Assembly: GCA_016720465.1 (NCBI GenBank)
Contig: JADKKO010000001.1
Coordinates: 806,001 to 870,000 of the forward strand
Origin: Holophagaceae bacterium
Lineage (GTDB): Bacteria; Acidobacteriota; Holophagae; Holophagales; Holophagaceae
Direction: 5' to 3'
Length of the DNA: 64,000 nt
Positions 10,473-19,187 of this stretch are shown here, in pieces. The notes beneath the pieces were generated by a model. That model was given only the letters and a program-made list of their open reading frames with translations, was not told the origin of the DNA and searched no databases. The translations under genes were made by a program, and so were the position numbers. Every line of letters starts with the position of its first letter. The stretch's first letter is position 1.

Positions 10473-12061
10473 TGATGCGCTTCATGCAATGGCTCCGGCG
10501 CGGCAACGTCTTCATCTGGTTCTCGGGCGCCATGCTTTCCCTCTGCCTCCTGATGATCCTGGGACTTGTGGGATTCCTGGCCGTGAAGGGCCTCGGAGTG
10601 TTCTGGCCCCAGACCCTGGTCCAGGCCCAAGGGCCCGAGGGCCCCATCCTCGGCGAGATCACCGCCTTTGAAGCCCCCCAGGGGACGGAACCCGCAAAGG
10701 TCCAATTCCGCGTAGGCAACCGGGACATCTTCGGCCAGGATTTCAAATGGTTCAAGGCCGAGGAAATCAGCGGGCGCCAACTGCCGAAGGATGCCTTGCT
10801 GATTGAACGGCTGGAAAACGGCGTCTTCATCGGCCGGATCCAGGATATCTCCCGGGAAGGACAGGTGATCGCCAAGGAGGGTGCCGCGGCGGAAGAGGTG
10901 AAGCGCCTGCTCCCCGCCACCAACAAGCTCCAGGCCCGGATCCGGGACATCGAGAAGGGCGCTGTGGGGGACCTGAACCGGAAGCTCGACGACTGCCGCC
11001 AAGCCCTGGATTCCGCGGGCGATCCGAAGGCGCGGACAGCCCTTGAACAAAAAGAACAAGGACTCAAGTCCCAGTACGACCGGCTCCAGACGGAGTTGGA
11101 TGGACTGCGGGCCACGGCCAGAACCCACAGCGTGACCCTGCTGGCGGTGGATGGCCAGACCAAGGAAATCCCGCTCGGGGGCATCGTCCGGATCGTGCCG
11201 GCCAACGAACTGGGCTGGTTTGGGAAGGTCCGCCTGTATTTTTCAAGGCTCTGGGAATTCGTGGCGGACGACCCGCGGGAGTCCAACACCGAGGGAGGCA
11301 TTTTCCCCGCCATTTTCGGCACGGTGATGATGGTGCTGATCATGTCGGTGCTCGTGGTGCCGCTGGGCGTGGTGACCGCGCTTTTCCTGCGCGAATACGC
11401 CAAGGATGGCCTGCTGGTGCGGGCGGTGCGCGTGGCGGTGAACAACCTGGCCGGCGTTCCCTCCATCGTCTTCGGCGTGTTCGGCCTGGGCTTCTTCGTC
11501 TATGCCGTGGGCGGCACCATCGACCAGCTTTTTTACTCATCGAAACTGCCCACGCCCACCTACGGGACGGGCGGCATCATCTGGGCCTCCCTCACCCTGG
11601 CCCTGCTCACGGTCCCCGTGGTGGTGGTGGCGACCGAGGAAGCCCTGGCGGCGGTGCCGAGGAACCAGCGGGAGGCGAGCCTGGCCCTGGGCGCCACCAA
11701 GTGGCAGACCATCTGGAACGTGGTGCTGCCGGGCGCCGCGCCGGGCATCCTCACCGGCTTGATCCTCGCCATGTCCCGCGGCGCGGGCGAAGTGGCCCCG
11801 CTCATGCTCACCGGCGTGGTGAAACTCGCGCCGTCGATGCCCCTGGATGGTTCCTTCCCCTTCCTGCATCTGGACCGGAAGTTCATGCACCTCGGCTTCC
11901 ACATCTACGACGTGGGCTTCCAGAGTCCCAACAGCGAGGCCGCCAAGCCCATGGTGTTCATGACGGCCCTGCTGCTGCTGCTCGTCGTGGTCTTCCTCAA
12001 TCTCTTCGCCCTGAGGCTCCGCCGCAAATTGAGGGCGCGCTTGGGCGGGAGCACCTTCTGA
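10472..12061 (+). CDS. pstA: Phosphate ABC transporter permease PstA, extended form
   Basis: This is the second membrane subunit of the Pst importer, 529 residues against roughly 290 in the short form. A first membrane helix (about 12-35) is followed by about 230 extracytoplasmic residues. These include a predicted coiled coil (about 155-210, rich in Leu/Lys/Glu/Asp heptads: LNRKLDDCRQALDSAGD, ALEQKEQGLKSQYDRLQTEL). The permease core follows, with the EAA loop LALGATKWQTIWNVVLPGAAPG. The insert sits in the same place as the propeller of PstC, so the two may form a paired periplasmic structure. The stop codon overlaps the pstB start (ATGA). Confidence 0.93.
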   Translation: MMRFMQWLRRGNVFIWFSGAMLSLCLLMILGLVGFLAVKGLGVFWPQTLVQAQGPEGPILGEITAFEAPQGTEPAKVQFRVGNRDIFGQDFKWFKAEEISGRQLPKDALLIERLENGVFIGRIQDISREGQVIAKEGAAAEEVKRLLPATNKLQARIRDIEKGAVGDLNRKLDDCRQALDSAGDPKARTALEQKEQGLKSQYDRLQTELDGLRATARTHSVTLLAVDGQTKEIPLGGIVRIVPANELGWFGKVRLYFSRLWEFVADDPRESNTEGGIFPAIFGTVMMVLIMSVLVVPLGVVTALFLREYAKDGLLVRAVRVAVNNLAGVPSIVFGVFGLGFFVYAVGGTIDQLFYSSKLPTPTYGTGGIIWASLTLALLTVPVVVVATEEALAAVPRNQREASLALGATKWQTIWNVVLPGAAPGILTGLILAMSRGAGEVAPLMLTGVVKLAPSMPLDGSFPFLHLDRKFMHLGFHIYDVGFQSPNSEAAKPMVFMTALLLLLVVVFLNLFALRLRRKLRARLGGSTF

Positions 12062-12954
12062 TGCAAGCTGGAGCGCATATGGAAATCGATGATCCCAGGA
12101 TCGTGCCGGAGCCGTTGGCCCTGACGGAGCCGCCCGCGCCGCACGCCCCTGCGGCCAAACTGGCGGACCTGCCGCTCACGGATGCGTCCGTGCTCACTTC
12201 GCCGACGATGCTGACGGTGGAGGATCTGGACCTTTTCTACGGCTCCAAACAGGCGCTGTTCGATATCAACCTGAAGGTCGCCAAGAACACCGTCATGGCT
12301 TTCATCGGTCCTTCCGGCTGCGGAAAAAGCACGCTGCTGCGCTGCCTCAACCGCATGAACGACCTCATCGAAGGCGTCCGGATCCAGGGCAAGGTCAGCA
12401 TCGGCGACGCGAATATCTACGAGCCCGGCGTGGATGTCATCTCCCTGCGCAAGCGGACGGGAATGGTCTTCCAGAAATCCAATCCCTTCCCGAAATCCAT
12501 CTACGAGAACGTGGCCTACGGGTTGCGCATCCAAGGGGTCCGGGACCGGCAGACCCTTGACGAGGCGGTGGAAACCAGCCTTCAATCCGCCGGCCTCTGG
12601 GAAGAAGTGAAGGACCGCCTCAAGGACTCGGCCCTGGGCTTGAGCGGCGGCCAGCAGCAGCGGCTCTGCATCGCCCGGGCCCTCGCGGTCAATCCGGAAG
12701 TGCTGCTGATGGACGAGCCCTGCTCCGCCCTGGACCCCATCGCCACGAGCCGCATCGAAGAATTGATATTCGAACTGAAAAAGAAATTCACCATCGTGAT
12801 CGTCACCCACAACATGCAGCAGGCCGCCCGGGCCTCGGATTTCACGGCCTTCTTCTGGCTTGGAAAGCTCATCGAATCTGGTCTTACTGAGAAGATGTTC
12901 ACCAATCCGCGGGAACGCATGACCGAAGACTACATCACTGGGAGGTTCGGCTGA
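12061..12954 (+). CDS. pstB: Phosphate ABC transporter ATP-binding protein
   Basis: This is the ATPase driving phosphate import. Starting at the ATG that overlaps the pstA stop, the protein is 297 residues, with an unusual 45-residue Pro/Ala-rich N-terminal extension before the ABC domain (TVEDLDLFYGSKQALF). Walker A is GPSGCGKST at about 83-91, the signature is LSGGQQQR, Walker B is VLLMDEPCSALDP and the H-loop is IVTHNMQQA. The Q-loop region (GMVFQKSNPFPKSIYENV) is diagnostic for PstB. A second Met, six codons downstream, is an alternative start. The stop overlaps the phoU start (TGATGG). Confidence 0.96.
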   Translation: MQAGAHMEIDDPRIVPEPLALTEPPAPHAPAAKLADLPLTDASVLTSPTMLTVEDLDLFYGSKQALFDINLKVAKNTVMAFIGPSGCGKSTLLRCLNRMNDLIEGVRIQGKVSIGDANIYEPGVDVISLRKRTGMVFQKSNPFPKSIYENVAYGLRIQGVRDRQTLDEAVETSLQSAGLWEEVKDRLKDSALGLSGGQQQRLCIARALAVNPEVLLMDEPCSALDPIATSRIEELIFELKKKFTIVIVTHNMQQAARASDFTAFFWLGKLIESGLTEKMFTNPRERMTEDYITGRFG

Positions 12955-13631
12955 TGGCTCGCCATTTCGATTCAGAATTACAGGACCTGCGCGACGGCTT
13001 GATGGCCATGGCGGGCCAGGTCGAGGAGATGATCGACCTTTCGCAGGCCGCCGTGAGCGAAGGGTCTTCCGCCAAAGCCGAGCAGGTGAAAGCGCTGGAC
13101 CGGCTGGTGGACGAGCAGGAGCTGAAACTCGACCAGGCCTGCATCGACCTGCTGGCCCTGCGTTCCCCCATCGCCACGGACCTCAGGCTCATCGCGTCGA
13201 GCCTCAAGATCATCCCCGAGATCGAGCGCATCGGCGACCACTGCTGCAACATCGCCCGCCGGGTGCTCTACATCCATCCGCCGGTCCTCGCCGGCGACTC
13301 CCTGGAGCGGCTGGCCGGGGAAACCCGCGGCATGGTGCGGGAGGCCGTGAACGCCTTCGTGAAGGGCGACGCTGAAATGGCCCGCGAGGTCATCGCCGCC
13401 GACGACAAGGTGGACGCGCTCTATGTCCAAATCTACAAAGACCTGCTGCGCCTCATGCTGGCGGATCCCCTGTGCATCGAGCGGGCCAGCAACCTCATCA
13501 TCGTCATCAAGAACTGGGAGCGCATCGCCGACCAGGCCACCAACATCGCCGAAGAAGTGCTGTTCATCCTCGAGGGCGTGAATGTGAAGCATCCCTACCT
13601 GCAGGCCGGCAGGGAACAAGCCGAAGACTGA
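12954..13631 (+). CDS. phoU: Phosphate signalling protein PhoU
   Basis: PhoU is a cytoplasmic all-helical protein that couples Pst transporter state to Pho signalling. It has 225 residues with two three-helix PhoU repeats. The family metal-binding type motif E-R-I-x-D-x-x-x-N-I occurs twice, as IERIGDHCCNIARR (about 95-108) and WERIADQATNIAEE (about 188-201). It is the last gene of the coupled pstSCAB-phoU set. A response-regulator gene follows 56 bases on, but no PhoR-type kinase is in the window, which is notable because PhoU normally acts through PhoR. Confidence 0.96.
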   Translation: MARHFDSELQDLRDGLMAMAGQVEEMIDLSQAAVSEGSSAKAEQVKALDRLVDEQELKLDQACIDLLALRSPIATDLRLIASSLKIIPEIERIGDHCCNIARRVLYIHPPVLAGDSLERLAGETRGMVREAVNAFVKGDAEMAREVIAADDKVDALYVQIYKDLLRLMLADPLCIERASNLIIVIKNWERIADQATNIAEEVLFILEGVNVKHPYLQAGREQAED

Positions 13632-13687
13632 AACGCGCTGCATCCGCTCCCGGATGATCCTTGAACCGCATCTTGAAAGGCCCCCCG

Positions 13688-14398
13688 ATGCCCCACCTAT
13701 TGCTGCTGGAAGACGACCCGGACATCCGCTTGGGGATGGAGCAGCACCTTCAGCGGGAAGGCTTCACGGTCAGCGCCCTGGAGAACGGGAAGGACGCCCT
13801 GCGGCTCCTGCAGCAGGTTTCGAATGGCCTGGCGCCCAAGCTGGACGTGGCCCTGCTCGATCTGTCCCTCCCCGATATCGATGGCCTCGATGTGCTCCGC
13901 ACCATCCGCAACACCGCCGCCCTCCGTTCGCTGCCGGTGGTGCTGGTGACCGCCCGTTCGGAGGAGATCGACCGCGTGCTGGGCCTGGAACTGGGGGCGG
14001 ACGACTACATTTCCAAGCCCTTTTCCACCCGTGAGCTGCTGGCCCGCATCCGCGCCATCCTGCGCCGGGCCAGCTTCCTCGACGAAACAGCGAAAGGGCA
14101 GATGCTCGCCTTCGGACCTATTTCCGTGGACCTGGACATGCACGTGGCCCGGGTGAACGGCGAATCCCTGGACTTCACCCGGCGCGAATTCGAACTGCTG
14201 GCCTACTTCCTGAAGAATCCCCGCCGGGTGCTCAGCCGCGAGAAAATCCTCCAGCAGGTCTGGAGCCTGGAATACCTGGGCGAAAGCCGCACCATCGACG
14301 CGCATGTGCGCAGGGTCCGCGCCAAACTCGGAGAAGCCGCCAACCTGATCGAGACCGTGGTGGGGGTCGGCTACCGGCTCGGCAGCGTGGACGCCTGA
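13688..14398 (+). CDS. phoB: OmpR/PhoB-family response regulator
   Basis: This is a two-component transcription regulator. The receiver domain has acidic residues LLEDDPD at the N-terminus, phosphoacceptor Asp58 in VALLDLSLPD, a Thr in VTARS and Lys in GADDYISKPF. A winged-helix DNA-binding domain follows (about 135-235; FTRREFELLAYFLKNPRRVLSREKILQQVW, RTIDAHVRRVRAKLG). The ATG at 13688 with AAAGG upstream is preferred to an upstream TTG in the same frame. The position directly after phoU suggests PhoB, the activator of the phosphate regulon. The symbol is assigned from context; no cognate histidine kinase is adjacent. Confidence 0.85.
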   Translation: MPHLLLLEDDPDIRLGMEQHLQREGFTVSALENGKDALRLLQQVSNGLAPKLDVALLDLSLPDIDGLDVLRTIRNTAALRSLPVVLVTARSEEIDRVLGLELGADDYISKPFSTRELLARIRAILRRASFLDETAKGQMLAFGPISVDLDMHVARVNGESLDFTRREFELLAYFLKNPRRVLSREKILQQVWSLEYLGESRTIDAHVRRVRAKLGEAANLIETVVGVGYRLGSVDA

Positions 14399-14518
14399 AA
14401 CTGGCTGCGCGCGGCGGACGCGGCCAAGCGCCTGCGCCCACAGCCCGCGTTTTTTTACTTCTTTGTTCCATTCCGTTCAGGCGGCAAACTGGGTGTGTTT
14501 GCTTGGAATGGAGAACCG

Positions 14519-15166
14519 ATGAGCCTCAATGCGGTCATGCGCTGGCTGAAGCCACGAGAGATGGTGTTCTTCGATCTGCTGGACGAGTCGGCGGCGAATG
14601 TGCTGGCCACGGCCCAGTTCTTCGACCAGGGCCTGCGCGCCGGCGACGTGGCCACCTGGGCCGACCTGCGGCGGGAAATGAAGGAGCTGGAGCATAAAGG
14701 CGACGAGCTCACCCACGACATCATGGACCGGCTGAACCTGACCTTCGTGACCCCCCTGGAACGGGAGGACATCATGGAGCTGGCCCATTGCCTGGACGAT
14801 GTGGTGGACAAGCTGGACGCGGTGGCGGAGCGGTTCGTGCTGTACCGCATCGAGACGGTGCTTCCCGCCGCCATGGAACTCAGCAATTTCGCGGTTGAAG
14901 GCGCCATGGAGGTGGTGGTGCTCATCAAGAGCCTCCGCACCATGTCGGACGGCAAGGAGATCAGCCGCCGCATCCGGCACGTCCACAATCTGGAGAACAA
15001 GGCGGACGCCGTGTACCACTCCGCCCTGGCCCAGATCTTCGAGGATCCCAAGGATCCCATTCTGCTCATCAAGTGGAAGGAGATCCTCGACATCCTCGAG
15101 GAAGCCACGGATGACATCAAGCATGTGGCCCAGGTGGTCGGCAGCACCATGATGAAGAACGCCTGA
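14519..15166 (+). CDS. DUF47 family PhoU-like phosphate transport regulator
   Basis: This is a 215-residue all-helical protein of the DUF47/TIGR00153 family, distantly related to PhoU and almost always next to Pit-type transporters. Recognisable stretches are PREMVFFDLLDESAANV, LEHKGDELTHDIMDRLNLTFVTPLEREDI and the C-terminal IKWKEILDILEEATDDIKHVAQ. The ATG at 14519 is chosen over an in-frame upstream codon because family proteins begin close to this point. It is followed after 13 bases by pit, so the two are one unit. The 120-base gap before it contains a T7 run that might end the upstream phosphate operon, but no clean stem was found. Confidence 0.92.
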   Translation: MSLNAVMRWLKPREMVFFDLLDESAANVLATAQFFDQGLRAGDVATWADLRREMKELEHKGDELTHDIMDRLNLTFVTPLEREDIMELAHCLDDVVDKLDAVAERFVLYRIETVLPAAMELSNFAVEGAMEVVVLIKSLRTMSDGKEISRRIRHVHNLENKADAVYHSALAQIFEDPKDPILLIKWKEILDILEEATDDIKHVAQVVGSTMMKNA

Positions 15167-15179
15167 GGACACGGACCCA

Positions 15180-16271
15180 ATGCTCGAATACGTCCCAGCG
15201 GCGCTGATCGCCATCGTCCTCTTTTCCTGGACCATCGATTACATCAACGGCTTCCACGACACGGCCAACGCCATCGCCACCGTCGTGTCCACCGGTGTGA
15301 TGCCTGTCAAGTACGCCATCGTCATGGCGGCGACGCTCAATTTCACCGGCGCCCTGATGGGCACCTCGGTGGCCACCACCATTGCCAAGGGGCTCGCGGA
15401 CAGCTCGCAGATGGTGCCCGCGGTCATCATCGCGGCCCTGCTGGCCGCCATCCTCTGGGACCTGCTCACCTGGTGGTTCGGAATCCCGAGCAGCACCAGC
15501 CACACCTTGATGGGTGGCCTCGCCGGCGCGGTGATCGCCCATGCCGGGGTCTCGGGCCTCAAATGGGCCAAGCTGCGGGAAATCGGCGCATTCATCGTGA
15601 TCTCCCCCCTGCTCGGCTTCGTGGTGGCCGCGATCCTCATCATCACCATCCTGTGGATCGTCCGGCGCATGCGGGTGCACAAGGTGAATTTCGCCTTCCG
15701 CAAGATGCAGCTGCTCTCGGCGGGCGCCATGGCCTTCACCCACGGCCAGAACGATGCCCAGAAGGCCATGGGCGTCATCTGTCTGGGACTCATCACCTAC
15801 GGATTCCTGCCTCCGGGCGCCGGCAACGTGCCCGTGCCCCTCTGGGTGAAGATCGGCTCGGCCCTCATGATGGGCGCCGGCACCGCGGGCGGCGGCATGA
15901 AGATCATCAAGACCCTGGGCCACAAGATCGCCAAGCTGAAGCCCATCCACGGGTTCGCGGCCGAAACCGCGGCGGCCATCGTCCTGTTCACGACTGCGCA
16001 TTTCGGCATCCCGGTATCCACTACCCACTCCATCAGCGGCGCCATCATGGGCGTCGGCACCAGCATGAACGCCAGCGCCGTGCGCTGGGGCCTGGCGGGC
16101 AACATCTTCATGGCCTGGATCCTGACGATCCCCGTGAGCGCCATGCTGGCCATGGGGTTCTACCAGGTCCTCGTTTTCGCCGCGCCCGACCTCAAAACCA
16201 ATCCCCGCGTGATCCGGGTCCAGACGGCGGCCCCCGCCCAGCTTCCCGCTCCGCCGGGGCCCGGCCACTGA
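15180..16271 (+). CDS. pit: Inorganic phosphate transporter, PiT family
   Basis: This is a low-affinity, ion-coupled phosphate permease of the inner membrane. The 363 residues have about ten hydrophobic segments and two copies of the PiT signature: DYINGFHDTANAIATVVSTGVM near the N-terminus and GQNDAQKAMGVICLGL in the middle. The GIPSSTSHTLMGGLAGA and GIPVSTTHSISGAIMG repeats are also present. Together with the DUF47 gene just upstream it forms a second phosphate uptake system next to Pst. The C-terminus ends in a short Pro/Ala-rich tail. Confidence 0.96.
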   Translation: MLEYVPAALIAIVLFSWTIDYINGFHDTANAIATVVSTGVMPVKYAIVMAATLNFTGALMGTSVATTIAKGLADSSQMVPAVIIAALLAAILWDLLTWWFGIPSSTSHTLMGGLAGAVIAHAGVSGLKWAKLREIGAFIVISPLLGFVVAAILIITILWIVRRMRVHKVNFAFRKMQLLSAGAMAFTHGQNDAQKAMGVICLGLITYGFLPPGAGNVPVPLWVKIGSALMMGAGTAGGGMKIIKTLGHKIAKLKPIHGFAAETAAAIVLFTTAHFGIPVSTTHSISGAIMGVGTSMNASAVRWGLAGNIFMAWILTIPVSAMLAMGFYQVLVFAAPDLKTNPRVIRVQTAAPAQLPAPPGPGH

Positions 16272-16413
16272 TTTCGGCTGGCCTGAACCGGAAGCCCAGG
16301 GCCAGGCCCTCAGCCTCGCCGAGGCGGACCGCAGGCGGCGAAGCGCCCCGGGCCGGCGGATCTTGAAATGAAATCCTGGCCGGCCAAGTTACACTGAGAC
16401 GCAGGAGCCTTCC

Positions 16414-17208
16414 TTGCTTTACCGCGAACAGATCCGTTACAAGAGCCGCAAGGAGATCGAAAAACTCCGCACGGCCGGACGGCTCGCGGCCAATGCGCTC
16501 AGGACGGCGGCCAGGGCCGCCAAGCCAGGGGTCAGCCTTCTGGAACTGGACAAGATCGCCGAGACCTTCATCCGCAAACACGGCGCTGTGCCCAACTTCA
16601 AGGGCTACCACGGATTCCCGGGGACCCTTTGCACCTCGGTGAACGACAAGGTGGTCCATGGCATCCCGACGGCCTACATCCTCCAGGAGGGCGATGTCAT
16701 CGCCATCGATTGCGGCTGCCGCCTGGATGGCTTCAATGGCGACACCTGCCTGACCGTGGGCGTGGGCCAGATATCCGAAGAAGCGAAGATGCTGATCCAG
16801 ACGACCCAGCTCGCCATGTTCGTGGGCATCGAGCAGTGCCGGCCGGGCCTGCGGCTCGGCGACATGGCGACCGCGGTGCAGACCTTCGCCGAGGAGCGCG
16901 GCTACAGCATCGTGCGCGAGTACATCGGCCACGGCATCGGCCGCGACCTGCACGAGGATCCCCAGGTGGTCTACGCCGACCAGCGTCCCGGCACGGGCTT
17001 CCGCATGGAACCCGGCATGACCATCACCATCGAGCCCATCCTGAACACCGGTTCCCCAAAATGCCTGGTCGAGGCCGATGGCTGGACCGTGCGCACCCAG
17101 GACGGCGGCCTGAGCGCCCAGTTCGAACACGCCATCGCCATCACCAAAGACGGACCCGACATCCTCTCGATTCCCGATCCGGAATTCGAGCTGGAGGATG
17201 GACTGTAA
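16414..17208 (+). CDS. map: Methionine aminopeptidase, type I
   Basis: This enzyme removes the N-terminal Met from nascent proteins. The 264-residue length matches the short type I form. The five metal ligands can be placed: Asp in AIDCGCRLDG and in NGDTCLTVG, His in GHGIGRDLHEDP, Glu in TIEPIL and Glu in FEHAIAIT; the substrate His lies in YHGFPGTLC. Translation starts at TTG, supported by a GCAGGAG ribosome binding site nine bases upstream and by alignment of the N-terminus with the family (YRSREIEKLRTAGRL-like). A repeat element follows nine bases after the stop. The gene appears monocistronic. Confidence 0.95.
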   Translation: MLYREQIRYKSRKEIEKLRTAGRLAANALRTAARAAKPGVSLLELDKIAETFIRKHGAVPNFKGYHGFPGTLCTSVNDKVVHGIPTAYILQEGDVIAIDCGCRLDGFNGDTCLTVGVGQISEEAKMLIQTTQLAMFVGIEQCRPGLRLGDMATAVQTFAEERGYSIVREYIGHGIGRDLHEDPQVVYADQRPGTGFRMEPGMTITIEPILNTGSPKCLVEADGWTVRTQDGGLSAQFEHAIAITKDGPDILSIPDPEFELEDGL

Positions 17209-17216
17209 GAAAGCTA

Positions 17217-17410
17217 GGGGCCATGAGCTATGAGCCATGAGGTGTCGGCGGCAGCTCCTCGGCTTTGGACGGAGGGCATTCGACTTGGGTCTTGAATCCC
17301 TAGCCCTGGTCCCGGGTCTGATCTGGATGCGGCCAAAGGCCGCGCCTTGCATCGTGCGCCGAAGGCGCCGCTAGATCACCTCAAAGCTCATAGCTCAAAG
17401 CTCACGGCCC
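17217..17410. repeat. Inverted-repeat element, family A, copy 2
   Basis: It begins with GGCCATGAGCTATGAGCC and ends with the near inverse complement (GGCTCATAGCTC-like words, then CACGGCC). The core carries GATGCGGCCAAAGGCCGCG, matching the GATGCGGCC...GGCCGC core of copy 1 at 7060. The right end lies immediately before the ackA stop codon, so the whole gap between convergent map and ackA is this element. It could fold into a long hairpin and end transcription in both directions. Confidence 0.75.
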
Positions 17411-18577
17411 TCATTTCACCGTTTCCCTGGCGATCATCAGTTCTTCGTTGGTGGGCACCACGGCGACGGCGACTTTCGAGGCGGGGGTGGAGATGAGCCG
17501 TTCCCCCTTGCCCTCCGCATTGGCGGCCTGGTCCAGTTCCAGCCCCAGGTAGCCCAGGTGGCTGCAGACTTCCGCGCGCAACCGGGGGCTGTTGGTGCCG
17601 ATGCCCGCGGTGAAGGTGATGGCATCCACGCCATCCAGCACCGCGATGTAGCTGCCGATGAACTTCCGCACATCGTAAGTGAGCAGATCCCGGGCCAGCG
17701 TCGCCCGCACATTGCCTTCGTCGGCGGCGGACTCGATCTCCCTGAAATCGCTGGAAACGCCGCTGATGCCCAGGAGGCCGGACTTCTTGTTCAGCAGGTC
17801 GGTGATCGCGTGGTAGTCGAGATGCTCTTTTTCGATGAGCAGATCCACGATGCTCGGATCCAGCGTGCCGCAGCGGGTTCCCATGATGACGCCCTGCAAG
17901 GGGGTCATGCCCATGCTGGTGTCCATGCTGTGGCCGTGCAGCACCGCGCAGACCGAGGTGCCGTTGCCGATATGGCAGGTGACGAGCTTCAGGCTCCGCA
18001 GCGGCCTGGCGAGCAGGATGGCGGTGCGGGCCGCCACGAAGGCATGGCTGCTGCCGTGGAATCCGTACCGCCGGATGCCGTACTTCTGGCTCAACTCGAA
18101 GGGGATTCCGTAGATCCTGGCGTAATCGGGAATGGTGTGGTGGAAGGCCGTGTCGAACACCGCGATGTGGGGAATATCGGGGAACATGTGGCGCGCGACG
18201 CGGATGCCCAGCGCGTTCGGAGGGTTGTGCAGCGGGGCATACAGGGCGTAGGCCTCGATGTCGGCCAGGACTTCATCGGTGATGAGCACGCTCTCGCCAT
18301 ATTTCGGCCCCCCATGGACCACGCGGTGGCCCACCGCATTGATGCGGCGGCCCTTGGGAACGATCCGCGCCACCACCTCCAATACGTCGCGCAAGGCCGT
18401 ATCGTGGTCGGGTATCGGCATGTCCCGGCTTTCGCTGTCCTTCCCTGCGGTCCACCGGAAGAACCCATCCACCCCGATGCGCTCCGCCATGCCATCCAGC
18501 AGGAGCGATTCGTTCGTCATGTCGAAGAGATTGAACTTGAGGGACGAGGAGCCGGAATTCAGGACGAGGACGAGCAT
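17411..18577 (-). CDS. ackA: Acetate kinase
   Basis: AckA interconverts acetyl phosphate and ADP with acetate and ATP. The 388-residue protein shows the ASKHA-fold signatures: phosphate-1 loop LVLNSGSSSLKFNLF at the N-terminus, GHRVVHGG, the AVFDTAFHHTIP segment, the adenosine region GFHGSSHAFVA, CHIGNGTSVCAV and TAGIGTNSPRLR. It is the last gene of a leftward run with pta and purN, 19 bases after purN. With Pta it makes the acetyl-CoA to acetate ATP-yielding route (or the reverse assimilation). Confidence 0.97.
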   Translation of the reverse strand: MLVLVLNSGSSSLKFNLFDMTNESLLLDGMAERIGVDGFFRWTAGKDSESRDMPIPDHDTALRDVLEVVARIVPKGRRINAVGHRVVHGGPKYGESVLITDEVLADIEAYALYAPLHNPPNALGIRVARHMFPDIPHIAVFDTAFHHTIPDYARIYGIPFELSQKYGIRRYGFHGSSHAFVAARTAILLARPLRSLKLVTCHIGNGTSVCAVLHGHSMDTSMGMTPLQGVIMGTRCGTLDPSIVDLLIEKEHLDYHAITDLLNKKSGLLGISGVSSDFREIESAADEGNVRATLARDLLTYDVRKFIGSYIAVLDGVDAITFTAGIGTNSPRLRAEVCSHLGYLGLELDQAANAEGKGERLISTPASKVAVAVVPTNEELMIARETVK

Positions 18578-18596
18578 AGGTGCTCCAGAAGATGCG

Positions 18597-19187
18597 CTAT
18601 CGGATGCCGCTGAGATAATCCGCCATGGCCTTGGGATAGAGTTTCATCTCCTCGGCGTAGACGCGCTGCTGAAGGGCTTCCGGAGAATCTCCGGGCAGCA
18701 CCGGGACGCGGCTTTCGGCGAGCTTGCGCCCATGGTCCAGCTCGTTGTCCACCAGGTGCACCGTGCAGCCGGATTCCATTGCGCCCGAAGCCAGCACGGC
18801 CCGGTGGACATGCATCCCGTACATCCCGGGCCCGCCGAACCTCGGCAGAAGCCCGGGATGGATGTTGAGGATCCGGCCTTCCCACTCGGGCGGAATGACG
18901 AGCTTCCGCAGCCAACCCGCCAAGGCGATGAAATCGGCGCCCGACGCCTCCGCCGCTTGCAGGCAGAGCTTGGAGTGGGCCTCCTCCCCCATGGCGTCTT
19001 TGGGATCCAGGACCACGACCAGGAGCCCTTCATTCCTCAGTTTCGCCACCCCCGGCGCGGTCTCCTTCGAGGCCACCACAAGGACGGGTTCAGCGGGAAT
19101 GCGGCCCTCCCGGCAAGCGCGCACGAGGTTCAGCGCATTCCCGCCTCCGCCCGAAATGAAGAGCGCGAATTTCTTCAAGCTGCTCAT
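18597..19187 (-). CDS. purN: Phosphoribosylglycinamide formyltransferase
   Basis: PurN transfers a formyl group from 10-formyl-THF to GAR in purine synthesis. The 196 residues include the GAR-phosphate loop (SGGGGNALNLV), the catalytic Asn-His in LNIHPGLLPRFGG and the Asp-containing CTVHLVDNELDHG, in family order and spacing. Its start overlaps the pta stop (ATGA), and ackA follows. Placement between pta and ackA is unusual for a purine gene. It could be co-transcription by chance, or a link with formate and acetyl-phosphate metabolism. Confidence 0.93.
   Translation of the reverse strand: MSSLKKFALFISGGGGNALNLVRACREGRIPAEPVLVVASKETAPGVAKLRNEGLLVVVLDPKDAMGEEAHSKLCLQAAEASGADFIALAGWLRKLVIPPEWEGRILNIHPGLLPRFGGPGMYGMHVHRAVLASGAMESGCTVHLVDNELDHGRKLAESRVPVLPGDSPEALQQRVYAEEMKLYPKAMADYLSGIR

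Noticed and set aside
14399..14518. T7 run after the response regulator considered as an intrinsic terminator
   Set aside because: A GC-rich stretch precedes the T run, but no clean continuous stem could be drawn, so it is only mentioned, not called.
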